38,591 nucleotides of DNA from a virus: the IMG/VR virus record IMGVR_UViG_3300043464_001826, positions 1 to 38,591 of that record. One strand, written 5' to 3'. Positions 22,982 through 32,055 of this stretch are shown piece by piece (the stretch's first letter is position 1; each line of letters starts with the position of its first letter). The notes beneath the pieces were generated by a model. It had not been told where the DNA came from. It worked only from the letters and a program-made list of their open reading frames with translations, and searched no databases. Both the position numbers and the translations under genes were made by a program.

Positions 22982-23670
22982 TGCCCATAAACTTCCGATT
23001 TGAGGGCAACCGCCCGCTTTTGCGCGAACTGACCGCCGAAAGGCTTAACCAGCTTATTATTGAATTGCAGCGCGCCAAGCCGCTGCCGGGGCGCGGGATC
23101 TCGGCCCGCCAAGAAGCGGGAGGGGTGCGGCTCGATGTGCTCGGCTCCCCGACAGGCGGAGCATCGGGCGATGGGTCAAGCCATCCATTCAAGGTCGTAA
23201 CCAAAAAAATTGGCGAAACGTGGCATTGGGGCGTGGTGCCCAATAGCCGCGCTTTTTTGGGTATATTTCAAACAGACAACTACCCTTCTGGACTGCTAAC
23301 CACCCGCGAGAACAATGACCCCGGATGGCTTGCGATTGAGACATCGAGCGAGGCTGACTACATCTATCTGCAATACGACGCCACGACCCTTGAAGCGTCT
23401 ATTGATTCGGTCGGAAATGGCGGGAGCTTAAATCCAACCGCAAACGGAAACGAAGAGGGCGCTTGGCTTGAAATAGATTTTGAAGAAACGCCCCCGGTCT
23501 TCAAATTTGCCAGAAAGATCATTGCACGAGCGGAAGACCCAGAAGACCCGGAGGCACCGCCAACCATTGTGCAGGGCATAAGGTCGCACCAGCTTTTGCA
23601 GGACATTTGCTACGGAGGAATGCCAGCGCAGTGGTGGTTCGATTATTCGGGCGGAACTTTTGTTGAATAG
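22981..23670 (+). CDS. Tail-tip/baseplate protein of unknown function
   Basis: The 229-residue protein begins with a helical part (RPLLRELTAERLNQLIIELQRAKPLPG) and has a beta-rich remainder including IGETWHWGVVPNSRAFLG and EGAWLEIDFEETPPVFKFARK. It is part of a run of tail genes without internal gaps. The N-terminal pattern recalls small baseplate adaptor proteins, but I cannot assign it. Confidence 0.45.
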   Translation: MPINFRFEGNRPLLRELTAERLNQLIIELQRAKPLPGRGISARQEAGGVRLDVLGSPTGGASGDGSSHPFKVVTKKIGETWHWGVVPNSRAFLGIFQTDNYPSGLLTTRENNDPGWLAIETSSEADYIYLQYDATTLEASIDSVGNGGSLNPTANGNEEGAWLEIDFEETPPVFKFARKIIARAEDPEDPEAPPTIVQGIRSHQLLQDICYGGMPAQWWFDYSGGTFVE

Positions 23671-23672
23671 CC

Positions 23673-24536
23673 ATGCCAGTGGCGCGTTTACTTTACGTCG
23701 GGTCATCGTTGCCATACTGCCCATTAGCGGCCCCCTATGGGTTTGATATAGGACAAGGCGAGTCAGGCGGCAGCGCGGTCGTAACACCCGAAGGCGCAGG
23801 CAGCGTTTTTCCTCTCAGGCTATCACTCGGCGAGTATGCGTATTATTTTTGGCGAGTGAAGGGCTACACCCTTTCTGGCGATATATCTATTGCCTACACA
23901 CAGGTCGATCCAATCACCGAAGAAGCGCAAACATGGTTTGGCGGTTCAACTTTTGAAATCGACTACGAAAGAAGCGTCACAGAGCGCGACTTGATTTGTT
24001 CCAGCAATGAGGACAGTCAATCGCCTTTCCAGCTTGGTGAGCAAGTCCACACATTCACCGGAACATACGAGACGGGCGAGACAAGCCAAGAGGCCCAATT
24101 CACACTTACGCTTCGTTTTGGAAACTTCATTACTCAGGACGAGGTGAACTGGAACGCAGTCGGCCTAAGTCAGACCGAAAGCGGCAAGCTCGCGGCTTTT
24201 GTCGGAATAGTTGGCGGGCTGACCGCAAGTGCGGGCGCGGCATCCTTTGAAATACAACTAAGGAGCGGGCGAACGGTTCTTGGCAGTCCTGGCGCTGACC
24301 CGATAGAGGGCGACCCCATCGCCAACATAGAGTTTTCGCTGGCAGGCGAGGAAGAAGCACCGCCGGGGCGAGTAGTTGCCATCTATCCCTTTGTTTTTGA
24401 GGGTCAAGAAGGCGCGATTGAAGGCGTCACATTTGAAAACCTGAGATTCACGCCCTCAAATTTTTATGAATACGCATTGAACGGCCAGCCCGCGCTTTAC
24501 GATTTAGAAAACGGCCAAGTCATCGGCCAGCTTTAG
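23673..24536 (+). CDS. Tail protein of unknown function
   Basis: The 287-residue protein is beta-rich throughout (YAYYFWRVKGYTLSGDISIAY, FTLTLRFGNFITQDEV, VAIYPFVFEGQEGAI). Low Lys content and many aromatic beta strands are common in virion surface proteins. No catalytic motif is visible. It starts two bases after the previous stop. Confidence 0.45.
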   Translation: MPVARLLYVGSSLPYCPLAAPYGFDIGQGESGGSAVVTPEGAGSVFPLRLSLGEYAYYFWRVKGYTLSGDISIAYTQVDPITEEAQTWFGGSTFEIDYERSVTERDLICSSNEDSQSPFQLGEQVHTFTGTYETGETSQEAQFTLTLRFGNFITQDEVNWNAVGLSQTESGKLAAFVGIVGGLTASAGAASFEIQLRSGRTVLGSPGADPIEGDPIANIEFSLAGEEEAPPGRVVAIYPFVFEGQEGAIEGVTFENLRFTPSNFYEYALNGQPALYDLENGQVIGQL

Positions 24537-24584
24537 CCCTTCATCGGGCTGTTTTGACACAGGAGCCACGGACAGGAGCTACCT

Positions 24585-25118
24585 GTGCGCGTTTACATCA
24601 ATTTAGACACAAACGAACCTTGCGTTTCGCCTGTCTTCACCTCCCGCGTCAGCACGTTCTACTTCGTGCGCCGGGACACGGTTCCGGTCGAGGTGCAGTT
24701 CGTACGCGGTGGTGCCGTGGTCGAGCTTGGGGCGGGGGCGACCGGGACTATTGGGCTTAAAAAGACTTATGCGGGCAGCTTCCTCGCCAATGACTCAGGA
24801 TGGACAAAGACAGGAACAGGCGCGGCTACCGTTTACACGTTTGACCTCAACCTGAACACGACCGAGCTCGGCACTGAGTTCACCGTGGACACCCTCGACT
24901 CGATCACTTGCAAACTGGAAATATCGTGGAGCGTCAGCGGCACAACCTCCAGCACCATGCCGACGAGCGCGGTGGTTTACAACGATGTCATTCGCGGGAC
25001 GGAAGGCGCTCCCAACTTTGCCACCGTCCTTTCGCAGTTCGATCTCCGCTCCCCGGACAACGCCACATGGCGGATCACGGTGGACAACGACGGCTCTCTG
25101 ACAGCCACCAAACAATAA
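24585..25118 (+). CDS. Baseplate-like protein (BppU N-terminal type)
   Basis: The 177-residue protein starts with GTG. Its N-terminal part (FYFVRRDTVPVEVQFVRGGAVVELG...TGTIGLKKTY) resembles the N-terminal domain of upper baseplate proteins that dock receptor-binding proteins. The same domain type recurs at 27081. The rest is beta-rich with an acidic end. A TTGACAC element lies 25 bases before the start. Confidence 0.5.
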   Translation: MRVYINLDTNEPCVSPVFTSRVSTFYFVRRDTVPVEVQFVRGGAVVELGAGATGTIGLKKTYAGSFLANDSGWTKTGTGAATVYTFDLNLNTTELGTEFTVDTLDSITCKLEISWSVSGTTSSTMPTSAVVYNDVIRGTEGAPNFATVLSQFDLRSPDNATWRITVDNDGSLTATKQ

Positions 25119-25120
25119 CC

Positions 25121-26902
25121 ATGAAGACCCTTCTCGCCATCCTTGTAGCCACCCTCTGCGCGGCCACCTCTTACGCTCAAGTCCGAAAAAGCGTCATGGT
25201 GGACACCAACGGCGTTGTTCAAGCGCCAGCCAATTTTTGGACGGCCAATGCCGGGACTAATTTCCAGCAATACATGGCCCCGTTTTCGCAAGTGCCTTCC
25301 AACTCTCCAGTAACCTTTCTTGCCGCAACAAACTCCGTTGCGGTGCAAAACAGCAACTCTTTACAAATCATGTGGCCTCATGCGCTGGTCAGGGCGGGCA
25401 ACGATGTCTTTGCCTTCCGCCGTGACGCTGCAACGGGCATGAATGGCAACGGCAGCGGAGTGGTGTTCCGTGGGGCGAATACCAACCTTTCCGACTTTAC
25501 GACCATCACCATAACAAACGGCGGGGCGCTTCCCGATGCGGTGTATGATGCCAGCAATAACCGCATATATGTGTTTGCCACGGGGCAGTTTACCAATCCA
25601 GTAATGGGCGGTGGGATTTATTCCATCAATCCGAGCAACCTTGCCACAACGCTTCTCTCGACAAATACGACGGACATCGCCGGTGCCATCACTCACCACG
25701 GCGAGCACATCTATCTGGCAGGATCGAACAACATTTTCAAAATTGCGAAAAGCAACGGGGCGACAGTTGCAACGCTGACAATTACCAATCTTGGATCGGC
25801 AAGCAATAACATCCACGCGCTTGAAGTCACGACTGACGGCGCTTTGCTGGTCGGCTCGACGTTACGGTCGGGAACAAATGCTGCGGCATTTGCTGTCACG
25901 CTGTCCAATTTCGCCCTTACCAATACAACATTCAACACCAACGAAACTTTCGGTGTTTACACGGATGATTTGGCAATCGTTGGCAACACGGCGTATCTCG
26001 GGGCGGAGGAAGGATTCGGCGCTCTTGTTTCTTACAACCTAACCAATTTCTCCAAAACGACCCTGTTTGAAAATCAAGGAATTATTTATTTCGTCAAGAC
26101 GGACGGAACCAACGTGTTTTTCGGAGGGGAAGAGCGTGTCGTGGGTGTTTACAACCCCGCGCAAAACCGACTGTTTCAATACGCGACAACGGCAAGCCCA
26201 CTGAACGAGATCGTCTTTTATGAGAACTCGTTTGTCGCCACAACTTATGCGAGCAACGCGGCAATTTTGTCGGCTTCGCTATCTCGAAACATTGCGCCGT
26301 CGCAAATAAGCATTGCCGACGTGTCCGGGGCTGCTTGGGCTCTGACCTCCACCAGCGTTGTCGTTACCAACACCAACGTGGTTGCGCTTTCCGCCGACAA
26401 ATTCACACGCGCTCTGTGGGTAAATGTGAGCGGAACGAGCGATGCCAATATCAACATCAACAGCATTTACAATTCCTCGACAAATCAACGCAAACTGAAT
26501 GACCGCGTGATCGTCAAAAATGACGGAACCAACAAAGTAAATGTCCGAAGCGGAATCACCAGCTTCTTGCTTCAATCTTTAGAGCCGCAACAGCAATTTG
26601 AAATTGTTTGGGTGGGCCAAGGGAGCGCGGGAACCAACGCCAGCTTTTGGGAGATAATCAATGCAGGGTCTTATGGACTCGGAGCGACCTGGCTCACCAA
26701 CACTAACGTGACCAATTTCCGCTCGGAGATTGGGTTGAGCCTCCCCGCCCTGACCAACACCAGCAACGTCACGGTCATGCGCGCGCTCGCGGGAACCACA
26801 AATACAAATATGCCGTTGAGCGGCACAATGATTATCGCCCCGGCCAACACCTACGAGATGGTTGTGAGCAATGGCATCATCTTGGATTTTTACGTTCAAT
26901 GA
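25121..26902 (+). CDS. Secreted propeller-like protein among the tail genes
   Basis: This 593-residue protein has a clear Sec signal peptide: MKTLLAILVATLCAATSYAQ, with likely cleavage after A19. Residues about 60-400 read as repeated beta blades (LPDAVYDASNNRIYVFATGQF, GAITHHGEHIYLAGSNNIF, DDLAIVGNTAYLGAEEGFGALVSYNL), a propeller-like pattern. The C-terminus has NTNVTNFRSEIGL and TNTSNVTVMRALAG, repeats often seen in tail fibres. A signal peptide is not expected on a virion protein assembled in the cytoplasm. It could be exported by lysogens, or be a captured host gene. Confidence 0.7.
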   Translation: MKTLLAILVATLCAATSYAQVRKSVMVDTNGVVQAPANFWTANAGTNFQQYMAPFSQVPSNSPVTFLAATNSVAVQNSNSLQIMWPHALVRAGNDVFAFRRDAATGMNGNGSGVVFRGANTNLSDFTTITITNGGALPDAVYDASNNRIYVFATGQFTNPVMGGGIYSINPSNLATTLLSTNTTDIAGAITHHGEHIYLAGSNNIFKIAKSNGATVATLTITNLGSASNNIHALEVTTDGALLVGSTLRSGTNAAAFAVTLSNFALTNTTFNTNETFGVYTDDLAIVGNTAYLGAEEGFGALVSYNLTNFSKTTLFENQGIIYFVKTDGTNVFFGGEERVVGVYNPAQNRLFQYATTASPLNEIVFYENSFVATTYASNAAILSASLSRNIAPSQISIADVSGAAWALTSTSVVVTNTNVVALSADKFTRALWVNVSGTSDANININSIYNSSTNQRKLNDRVIVKNDGTNKVNVRSGITSFLLQSLEPQQQFEIVWVGQGSAGTNASFWEIINAGSYGLGATWLTNTNVTNFRSEIGLSLPALTNTSNVTVMRALAGTTNTNMPLSGTMIIAPANTYEMVVSNGIILDFYVQ

Positions 26903-27084
26903 GCTTCCACGACCCCATCGACTTTCTTTCTCGTCCCTTCGTCGGCGTGACCACCTCGCTCGGCTCGGTCATCGTCTCGCTTTTGCCGCACCTTGAAACG
27001 GGGATGCGCCTGTCCGCCTTGGCACTCGGCCTGTTTGTCGCGGCGATGTCCGCACGCAAAGTCTGGAAGGATCGGAACAAATGA
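26899..27084 (+). CDS. Small membrane protein
   Basis: This 61-residue protein has two hydrophobic stretches (PFVGVTTSLGSVIVSLLP and LSALALGLFVAAMSA) and a basic C-terminus (RKVWKDRNK). This is a possible class II holin-like or tail-membrane peptide. The ATG overlaps the stop of the secreted protein gene and its own stop overlaps the next ATG. Confidence 0.55.
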   Translation: MSFHDPIDFLSRPFVGVTTSLGSVIVSLLPHLETGMRLSALALGLFVAAMSARKVWKDRNK

Positions 27085-27446
27085 GCGCGTGCACCTCATC
27101 CCAAGCCGATCTTTGCTGGACTCGCGGCGACAGCGGACGCCTCGATGTGTCGGTGAAAGACGCGGACGGCACGGCCTACAATCTTACAGGAGCCACGCTT
27201 TTTCTCACAGTGAAAACGGCCCTGACCGTTGCAGACGCCAGCGCCACGATCCGCAAGGAAGTTACCGCACACGATAACGCAGCCGGTGGCGAGTCGCACT
27301 TTGACCTGGCAACCACCGACAACCCGACGGCAGGCACATTCTATTATGATGTGCAACTCAAAACCTCGGACAGCAAAATCTACACGTTGTTTGGGGGCTT
27401 GTGGAAAGTCCTCTCCGACGTAACCACTCGCACCGCCCCGCTTTAA
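27081..27446 (+). CDS. Second BppU N-terminal-type protein
   Basis: The 121-residue protein matches the baseplate upper-protein N-domain pattern well: WTRGDSGRLDVSVKDADGTAYNLTGATLFLTVK, a central KEVTAHDNAAGGESHFDL, and TAGTFYYDVQLKTSDSKIYTLFGGLWKVLSDVT. It is a stand-alone domain, probably an adaptor for the fibre encoded next. It starts by ATGA overlap. Confidence 0.6.
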   Translation: MSACTSSQADLCWTRGDSGRLDVSVKDADGTAYNLTGATLFLTVKTALTVADASATIRKEVTAHDNAAGGESHFDLATTDNPTAGTFYYDVQLKTSDSKIYTLFGGLWKVLSDVTTRTAPL

Positions 27447-27447
27447 C

Positions 27448-30400
27448 ATGGCCGCTTACCACAAAGTCGAGGTCAGTCTGAACACCAACGCGGTTGAGGT
27501 GGGCATCCCTTCGCCGCAGACGGTGAACGTGACTCTTCCGACCATCGGCCCTGCGGGGCCAGCCGGGGCCGCAGGAGCGGCTGGAGCGGCGGGCCAAGCC
27601 GCGACCGTCGCGGTCGGAACCGTCACCACGGGAGAACCTGGAACCCAAGCCAGCGTCACAAATGCCGGAACATCAAACGCAGCGGTTTTGAATTTCACCA
27701 TTCCGCGCGGCGAAGATGGCGAAGGCGGCGGCGTTTCGTCGTGGAACGATCTCACAGACAAGCCTTCGGAGTTTGCGCCAAGTGCCCACGCCGCTAGTCA
27801 CCTCCCCGATGGCGTTGATGAGATTTTTGACCAAGACCTCAACACCGATGACGATGTTCAATTCAACAGCGTAGGCGTCAATACGCCATCCAGCGGCAAC
27901 GACTTGTATATTGTCGGCAAAGACAACGCCGATGCCAACATGGTCTTTGAGACTTCAGAAAATTTAGACGGCGGATACAGGGCCAGTATATTGTTTGAAA
28001 ACAAAGGGACAGGTGGGCGGCGTTGGCAAATGGCAGCGAGCAACGATGCTGACGGCGGATTGGGCGGCGGAAAGTTTTCAATCGTGGACGGCACGGAAGG
28101 GCCAAGCGACGACAGATTTCATATCACCAGCAGCGGCCTCGTCGGCGTTGGAGCGTTTGGAGTGGATGAGGCGCAAGCCCAACTTGATGTTGCAGGCGAA
28201 ATACAATTTGCCGACTCCACCGACACAAGCAAAAAGGCAACTTTCGACGTTTCGGGCGTCGAGTCAGGCGAAACAAGGACTTTAGAAATTCCCGACGCCT
28301 CTGGAGTCATCGCCCTCACAACCGACAACGCCGATCAATTCGGCAGCGGGTCTGCGCCAGACAACTACGTCCTTACGTCTGACGGCGCGGGTGGCGCTGC
28401 ATGGGAAGCGGCAACTGGCGGTGGCGGAGGCGATACCGTCTCAATCGAAACAAGTGCCGCAGACATTCTTTCCGTCTCATCGGGGGCCATCTCGGCAGAC
28501 GATGCGGGCGCGGATCGGATCGTTTACTGGAACAACACGAGCAACAAACTCGCTTACGGAACGCCGTCCGATGTTGGCGCGGCGGCAAGCTCGCACACGC
28601 ACTCGGATGCCACACAGTCTGTCGCTGGATTTCTTTCCACGGCAGACAAGACCAAGCTGGACGGCATTGCGAGTGGCGCGGAAGTAAACGTCAACGCCGA
28701 TTGGAACGCATCGAGCGGTGACGCGCAGATCCTTAACAAGCCGACCCTCGGCACCGCAGCAGCAGCAGCGACAACTGACTTTGCGGCGGCTTCGCACACC
28801 CACGCAGCCTCGGCCATCACCTCGGGAACCTTGGATGTGGCGCGCCTCCCTGTCGGCACAGGCAGCACACAGGTCGCCGCAGGCAATCACACGCACGTTG
28901 TCGCAGACGTTACAGGCGCAGCCGCCAGCGGCTCCATCACCACCTCTGGCCTCACCCAAGCCACGGCAAGAATTTTGGGAAGGACGAGCGCCAGCACAGG
29001 CTCCATCGAGGAGATCCAAATCGGGTCGGGCCTTTCGCTTTCGTCGGGGGAGTTGTCGGCTACGGGATCGGGCGTCACCGATGGCGACAAAGGCGACATC
29101 ACCGTCAGCGCATCGGGCGCGACATGGACGATTGATTCGGGCGTAGTCGGAACCTCCAAGCTCGGCGGCGACATCACGACAGCGGGCAAGGCTCTGCTCG
29201 ATGACGCAGACGCAGCGGCACAGCGGACGACCTTGGGCCTCGCTGCCTCGGCCACGACCGACACGACCAACGCCAGCAACATTTCCAGTGGGACGCTTGC
29301 TGTGGCGCGTATGGGCAGCGGGACGCCGAGTGCGTCGAACTTTTTGCGCGGGGATGGGTCATGGCAGGCGGTGACAGCGGGAGTCGGCGGTGGCACAGGC
29401 TCCACCGACAATTCTATTTTGCGGAGTGACGGCACGGGAGGCAGCACGTTGCAGGCAAGCGCCATCGTCATCGAAGACGCCGTATCCCCCATCAACATCA
29501 CAGGCGATGCAGGCACGGACATCATCACCGCAGTTGGCCACACTTACACGGCCAACCAAGGCGTCCGCTTCCCGACCTTGACGGGCGGTGCAGGGCTCAC
29601 CGCAGCAACCACCAACTACTTCGTCCGCGACATTTCTGGCGACACGTTCAAGGTATCTACAACAAGCGGCGGATCGGCGGTTAATTTTACGACCAACATC
29701 ACGGCGGGGACGGTGATCGCCATGCAGGCGAATGTTGCCATTGTTAATAATGCGGCAGACACCGATTCATCCTTGGTTCTTGGCTTAAAGGGCGCTGGCG
29801 CATTGATGCTTGTCAGGCCAGACGGTGGCACTGCTGGAGGAAATGCAAGGGGGCTTGGCGCAGTTGATTTACAAGCAAGACTAACAGGCATAACCAACAT
29901 TGACATAGCATCGGGGAACTACAGTTTCGCGGCTGGTTCCAACGGAAGGGCAAGCGGCTTGTATTCAGTCGCTATGGGCAGACAATCCATTGCGTCACAA
30001 GAAACTGCCATCGCCATCGGCAACATAGCAACAGCATCTGGAACGCATAGCGTTTCTATTGGCGGAAGCAATAATGCGGCATCGGGCGGCTGGGCGGGTT
30101 GCATTGCTGGCAATAGCGGTTCAGCAAGCGGAACAACTTCGCTCATGTTGGGCGGCGATTATTCGCTGGCCGACAGAAACTATTTGCTTGCCAACGCAAG
30201 CGGACGTTTTGCTGCAACTGGAGATGCACAATGGATTCACGTTGTCTTACGCGCCAAAACGACAACCAATACCGCCGTCGAATTGCAAGCTGGCGGATTT
30301 GCCGCCTCTGCTGCCGCCCTCAACATCCCCAGCGGCAAAGTCATCAGCGGCATCGTGAACATTCACGGCGTAAAATCAGACGGGTCGGCTGTCGCTCACT

Positions 30401-30618
30401 ACATTCGTCAATTTTCTGTAAAAAATGTGGCTGGAACCAGCAGCGAGAACTATGCCGCCGCGACCATTGGAACCGATACCGCCGCTGGCACATCAATTAC
30501 CTTTAACAATCCTGACACCAACAGCGACCGACTTTCAATTTCGGTAACTGGCGTTACATCCGAAACATGGCGCTGGACGGCTCACGTTAGCGCAGTCGAG
30601 ACAGCTTATGGAACCTAA
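27448..30618 (+). CDS. Tail fibre with collagen-like and YadA-head-like repeats
   Basis: This is a 1056-residue protein. A short N-terminal docking part is followed by a collagen-like stretch (GPAGPAGAAGAAGAAGQ, about residues 34-50) and GEDGEGG. The middle has fibre motifs such as SWNDLTDKPSEF, SGTLDVARLPVGTGSTQVAAGNHTH, and ILGRTSASTGSIEEI. Residues about 820-915 are YadA-head-like (SFAAGSNGRASGLYSVAMG, SQETAIAIGNIATASGTHSVSIGG). The C-terminus is a beta domain. It is probably the receptor-binding fibre, a trimer. The domains look mosaic. Confidence 0.85.
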   Translation: MAAYHKVEVSLNTNAVEVGIPSPQTVNVTLPTIGPAGPAGAAGAAGAAGQAATVAVGTVTTGEPGTQASVTNAGTSNAAVLNFTIPRGEDGEGGGVSSWNDLTDKPSEFAPSAHAASHLPDGVDEIFDQDLNTDDDVQFNSVGVNTPSSGNDLYIVGKDNADANMVFETSENLDGGYRASILFENKGTGGRRWQMAASNDADGGLGGGKFSIVDGTEGPSDDRFHITSSGLVGVGAFGVDEAQAQLDVAGEIQFADSTDTSKKATFDVSGVESGETRTLEIPDASGVIALTTDNADQFGSGSAPDNYVLTSDGAGGAAWEAATGGGGGDTVSIETSAADILSVSSGAISADDAGADRIVYWNNTSNKLAYGTPSDVGAAASSHTHSDATQSVAGFLSTADKTKLDGIASGAEVNVNADWNASSGDAQILNKPTLGTAAAAATTDFAAASHTHAASAITSGTLDVARLPVGTGSTQVAAGNHTHVVADVTGAAASGSITTSGLTQATARILGRTSASTGSIEEIQIGSGLSLSSGELSATGSGVTDGDKGDITVSASGATWTIDSGVVGTSKLGGDITTAGKALLDDADAAAQRTTLGLAASATTDTTNASNISSGTLAVARMGSGTPSASNFLRGDGSWQAVTAGVGGGTGSTDNSILRSDGTGGSTLQASAIVIEDAVSPINITGDAGTDIITAVGHTYTANQGVRFPTLTGGAGLTAATTNYFVRDISGDTFKVSTTSGGSAVNFTTNITAGTVIAMQANVAIVNNAADTDSSLVLGLKGAGALMLVRPDGGTAGGNARGLGAVDLQARLTGITNIDIASGNYSFAAGSNGRASGLYSVAMGRQSIASQETAIAIGNIATASGTHSVSIGGSNNAASGGWAGCIAGNSGSASGTTSLMLGGDYSLADRNYLLANASGRFAATGDAQWIHVVLRAKTTTNTAVELQAGGFAASAAALNIPSGKVISGIVNIHGVKSDGSAVAHYIRQFSVKNVAGTSSENYAAATIGTDTAAGTSITFNNPDTNSDRLSISVTGVTSETWRWTAHVSAVETAYGT

Positions 30619-31087
30619 CGCAATGATTACAGTCGGCCTTGTGCCGTCACAGCAACTCATCAGCCTTCTAACCGATGACGAGGGCAACTGGCGCGATGTG
30701 CCAGAGGGCGAATCCGTAGTGCCGCTGGTCAAAATCCCGAAGCCTGACCAAGGAGCATGGGAGCCGAGCGTTGTCTGGTTTGCTGATCGCGTGGAGCGGC
30801 AGTGGGTCGCGGGAACTCCTGCGCCTGTGGCGACTTTCACCGCCGAACAAGCCGTCAGCCAATACTTCTCGCCTTACCAGACGCTCGCCCTCCAGCGTTT
30901 TGAGATGGCCCTGCTCCAAGCAAACAAGCCCCTCGGCCCGAAGATGACCGCCGCGAAGACATGGCTTGAAGGCGTCATGCTTTCATGGGCCGCGAACCCG
31001 ACACCCGCACCAGCGGAGTCTTTCGGCCAGCCGCAGGCGAGCTTTGAGGAGGCGAGTGGGGAGGCTGTCACCGATCTCGCCGGGTAG
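30608..31087 (+). CDS. Hypothetical protein after the fibre
   Basis: This 159-residue protein overlaps the fibre gene by 11 bases. The N-half is Trp/Pro-rich and the C-half is helical (TLALQRFEMALLQANKPLGPKMTAAKTWLEGVML), as in small proteins found just after fibre genes; a fibre chaperone is possible. An ATG at 30623 is an alternative start. Confidence 0.5.
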   Translation: MEPNAMITVGLVPSQQLISLLTDDEGNWRDVPEGESVVPLVKIPKPDQGAWEPSVVWFADRVERQWVAGTPAPVATFTAEQAVSQYFSPYQTLALQRFEMALLQANKPLGPKMTAAKTWLEGVMLSWAANPTPAPAESFGQPQASFEEASGEAVTDLAG

Positions 31088-31090
31088 GCT

Positions 31091-31112
31091 TTGACACCCA
31101 AGCGAGGGCATG
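31091..31112 (+). promoter_or_regulatory. TTGACAC-N6-GAGGGC-ATG start context
   Basis: TTGACAC at 31091-31097 and GAGGGC at 31104-31109 precede the holin ATG. Here the element is separate from the previous stop (TAG at 31085-31087), so the match with 9924 and 18525 is not forced by an overlapping stop codon. Confidence 0.4.
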
Positions 31113-31277
31113 AACTACCTGGTTGCACGCCTCAAAGAAAAAAGCACTTATTCTGGCCTCTTGGCCCTGCTTTCCGCCCTCGGTCTGGCCGTTGATCCCG
31201 AACAGTTTTCGGCCATCGCCGCCGCCGTGATGGCCTTGGTCGGAGTCTTTGAAGTCTTTCGCCGGGAGAGCAAGTAA
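31110..31277 (+). CDS. Holin
   Basis: The 55-residue protein has a basic N-terminus (VARLKEKSTYSG) and two hydrophobic segments (LLALLSALGLAV and AIAAAVMALVGVFEVF) split by DPEQF, ending RRESK. This is the pattern of a common class of small phage holins found beside an endolysin. It would form the membrane lesion that times lysis. It couples to the next gene by TAATG. Confidence 0.8.
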   Translation: MNYLVARLKEKSTYSGLLALLSALGLAVDPEQFSAIAAAVMALVGVFEVFRRESK

Positions 31278-31414
31278 TGCGCCTCGCATTGGTTGCTGTG
31301 GCGCTTCTGCTTTGCGGCTGCGCGGGAATGAAGCTCGGCGGCGGCTACAATTTCGAGACGAAACAGTTTTTCGTAAATTTGGAAAAGCCGCTTGAGAGCG
31401 GTCACAAGAAGTGA
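31277..31414 (+). CDS. Small lipoprotein (possible outer spanin)
   Basis: This 45-residue protein begins with a lipoprotein signal (MRLALVAVALLLCGCAG) with the lipobox Cys at C15. The mature part is only about 31 residues. Its place between holin and amidase fits an Rz1-like outer-membrane spanin or a lysis lipoprotein. That would imply a host with an outer membrane. Confidence 0.65.
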   Translation: MRLALVAVALLLCGCAGMKLGGGYNFETKQFFVNLEKPLESGHKK

Positions 31415-31424
31415 GCCCGCTCAA

Positions 31425-31577
31425 ATGGTTCAGTCACTTATTCGCGGCCTTGCGAAATGGCCCACCGTCGATCTCGCGGAACTTATCCACGCCATCCAAG
31501 CCATCCTTGCCAAGCGAGCCAAAGAAGCAGAACGCGCCGTCAAAAAGCGCGCCCGCCACAAAGGCGAAAAGCCCTAA
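31425..31577 (+). CDS. 50-residue basic helical protein
   Basis: The frame 31425-31577 reads MVQSLIRGLAKWPTVDLAEL...AILAKRAKEAERAVKKRARHKGEKP and uses GC-rich third positions like the rest of the genome. The overlapping frame, in which the amidase is also open, reads as Ser/Pro/Lys without that bias. I take this as the real coding frame for the interval. No signal peptide is seen. Its role in lysis is unknown. Confidence 0.6.
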   Translation: MVQSLIRGLAKWPTVDLAELIHAIQAILAKRAKEAERAVKKRARHKGEKP

Positions 31578-31593
31578 GTCTTACCCGGAGAAG

Positions 31594-32055
31594 TTGCTTA
31601 ACTCTCCGAACGTCACGAAAGGCAAGCGCATCAAGCCACGAGCTATCGTCCTACATCACACGAGCGGCACCTACGGGGGATCAGTCGCGTGGTGCATGAA
31701 CCCGGCGAGCAAGGTCAGCTATCACTGCATCGTCGCCAAAGACGGGCGGCGCTCCACGTTGGCCGATCCAGACGAGAGAGCTTGGCACGCGGGCGTTTCG
31801 TCCTGGCGCGGCAAGCGCGACCTTAACTCGTGGAGCATCGGCGCGGCTTTCGAGGGCGACACCTACAAGCGGCCACTTGGCGAGGACGAGATGGCGAGCA
31901 TGGCGGAATACTTAGTGCCGCTGATGAAGCAATACAACTTGGCCCTTGGCGATGTGACCGACCACCGCACCGTTTCGCCGAAGCGCAAAGACGATTTGAA
32001 CCCGGTCGAGCTGGCGCGGTTCAAGAGCTACCTGTCCACGCGAGTCCTCGGTTAA
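31594..32055 (+). CDS. N-acetylmuramoyl-L-alanine amidase (endolysin)
   Basis: The 153-residue product has an amidase_2/T7-lysozyme fold: AIVLHHTSGTYGGS with zinc His at H21/H22, SYHCIVAKDGR, AWHAGVSSWRG, NSWSIGAAFEGD, and DVTDHRTVSPKRKDDLNP with the second zinc ligand. It cuts the amide bond between MurNAc and the stem peptide. The frame is open upstream to a GTG at 31411, but that part overlaps the 50-residue gene, so I prefer TTG at 31594 after GGAGAAG. The start is uncertain. Confidence 0.82.
   Translation: MLNSPNVTKGKRIKPRAIVLHHTSGTYGGSVAWCMNPASKVSYHCIVAKDGRRSTLADPDERAWHAGVSSWRGKRDLNSWSIGAAFEGDTYKRPLGEDEMASMAEYLVPLMKQYNLALGDVTDHRTVSPKRKDDLNPVELARFKSYLSTRVLG

Noticed and set aside
24908-25120. 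N-terminal extension of the secreted protein upstream of 25121
   Set aside because: It overlaps the preceding gene and would bury the signal peptide; the ATG at 25121 is far better.
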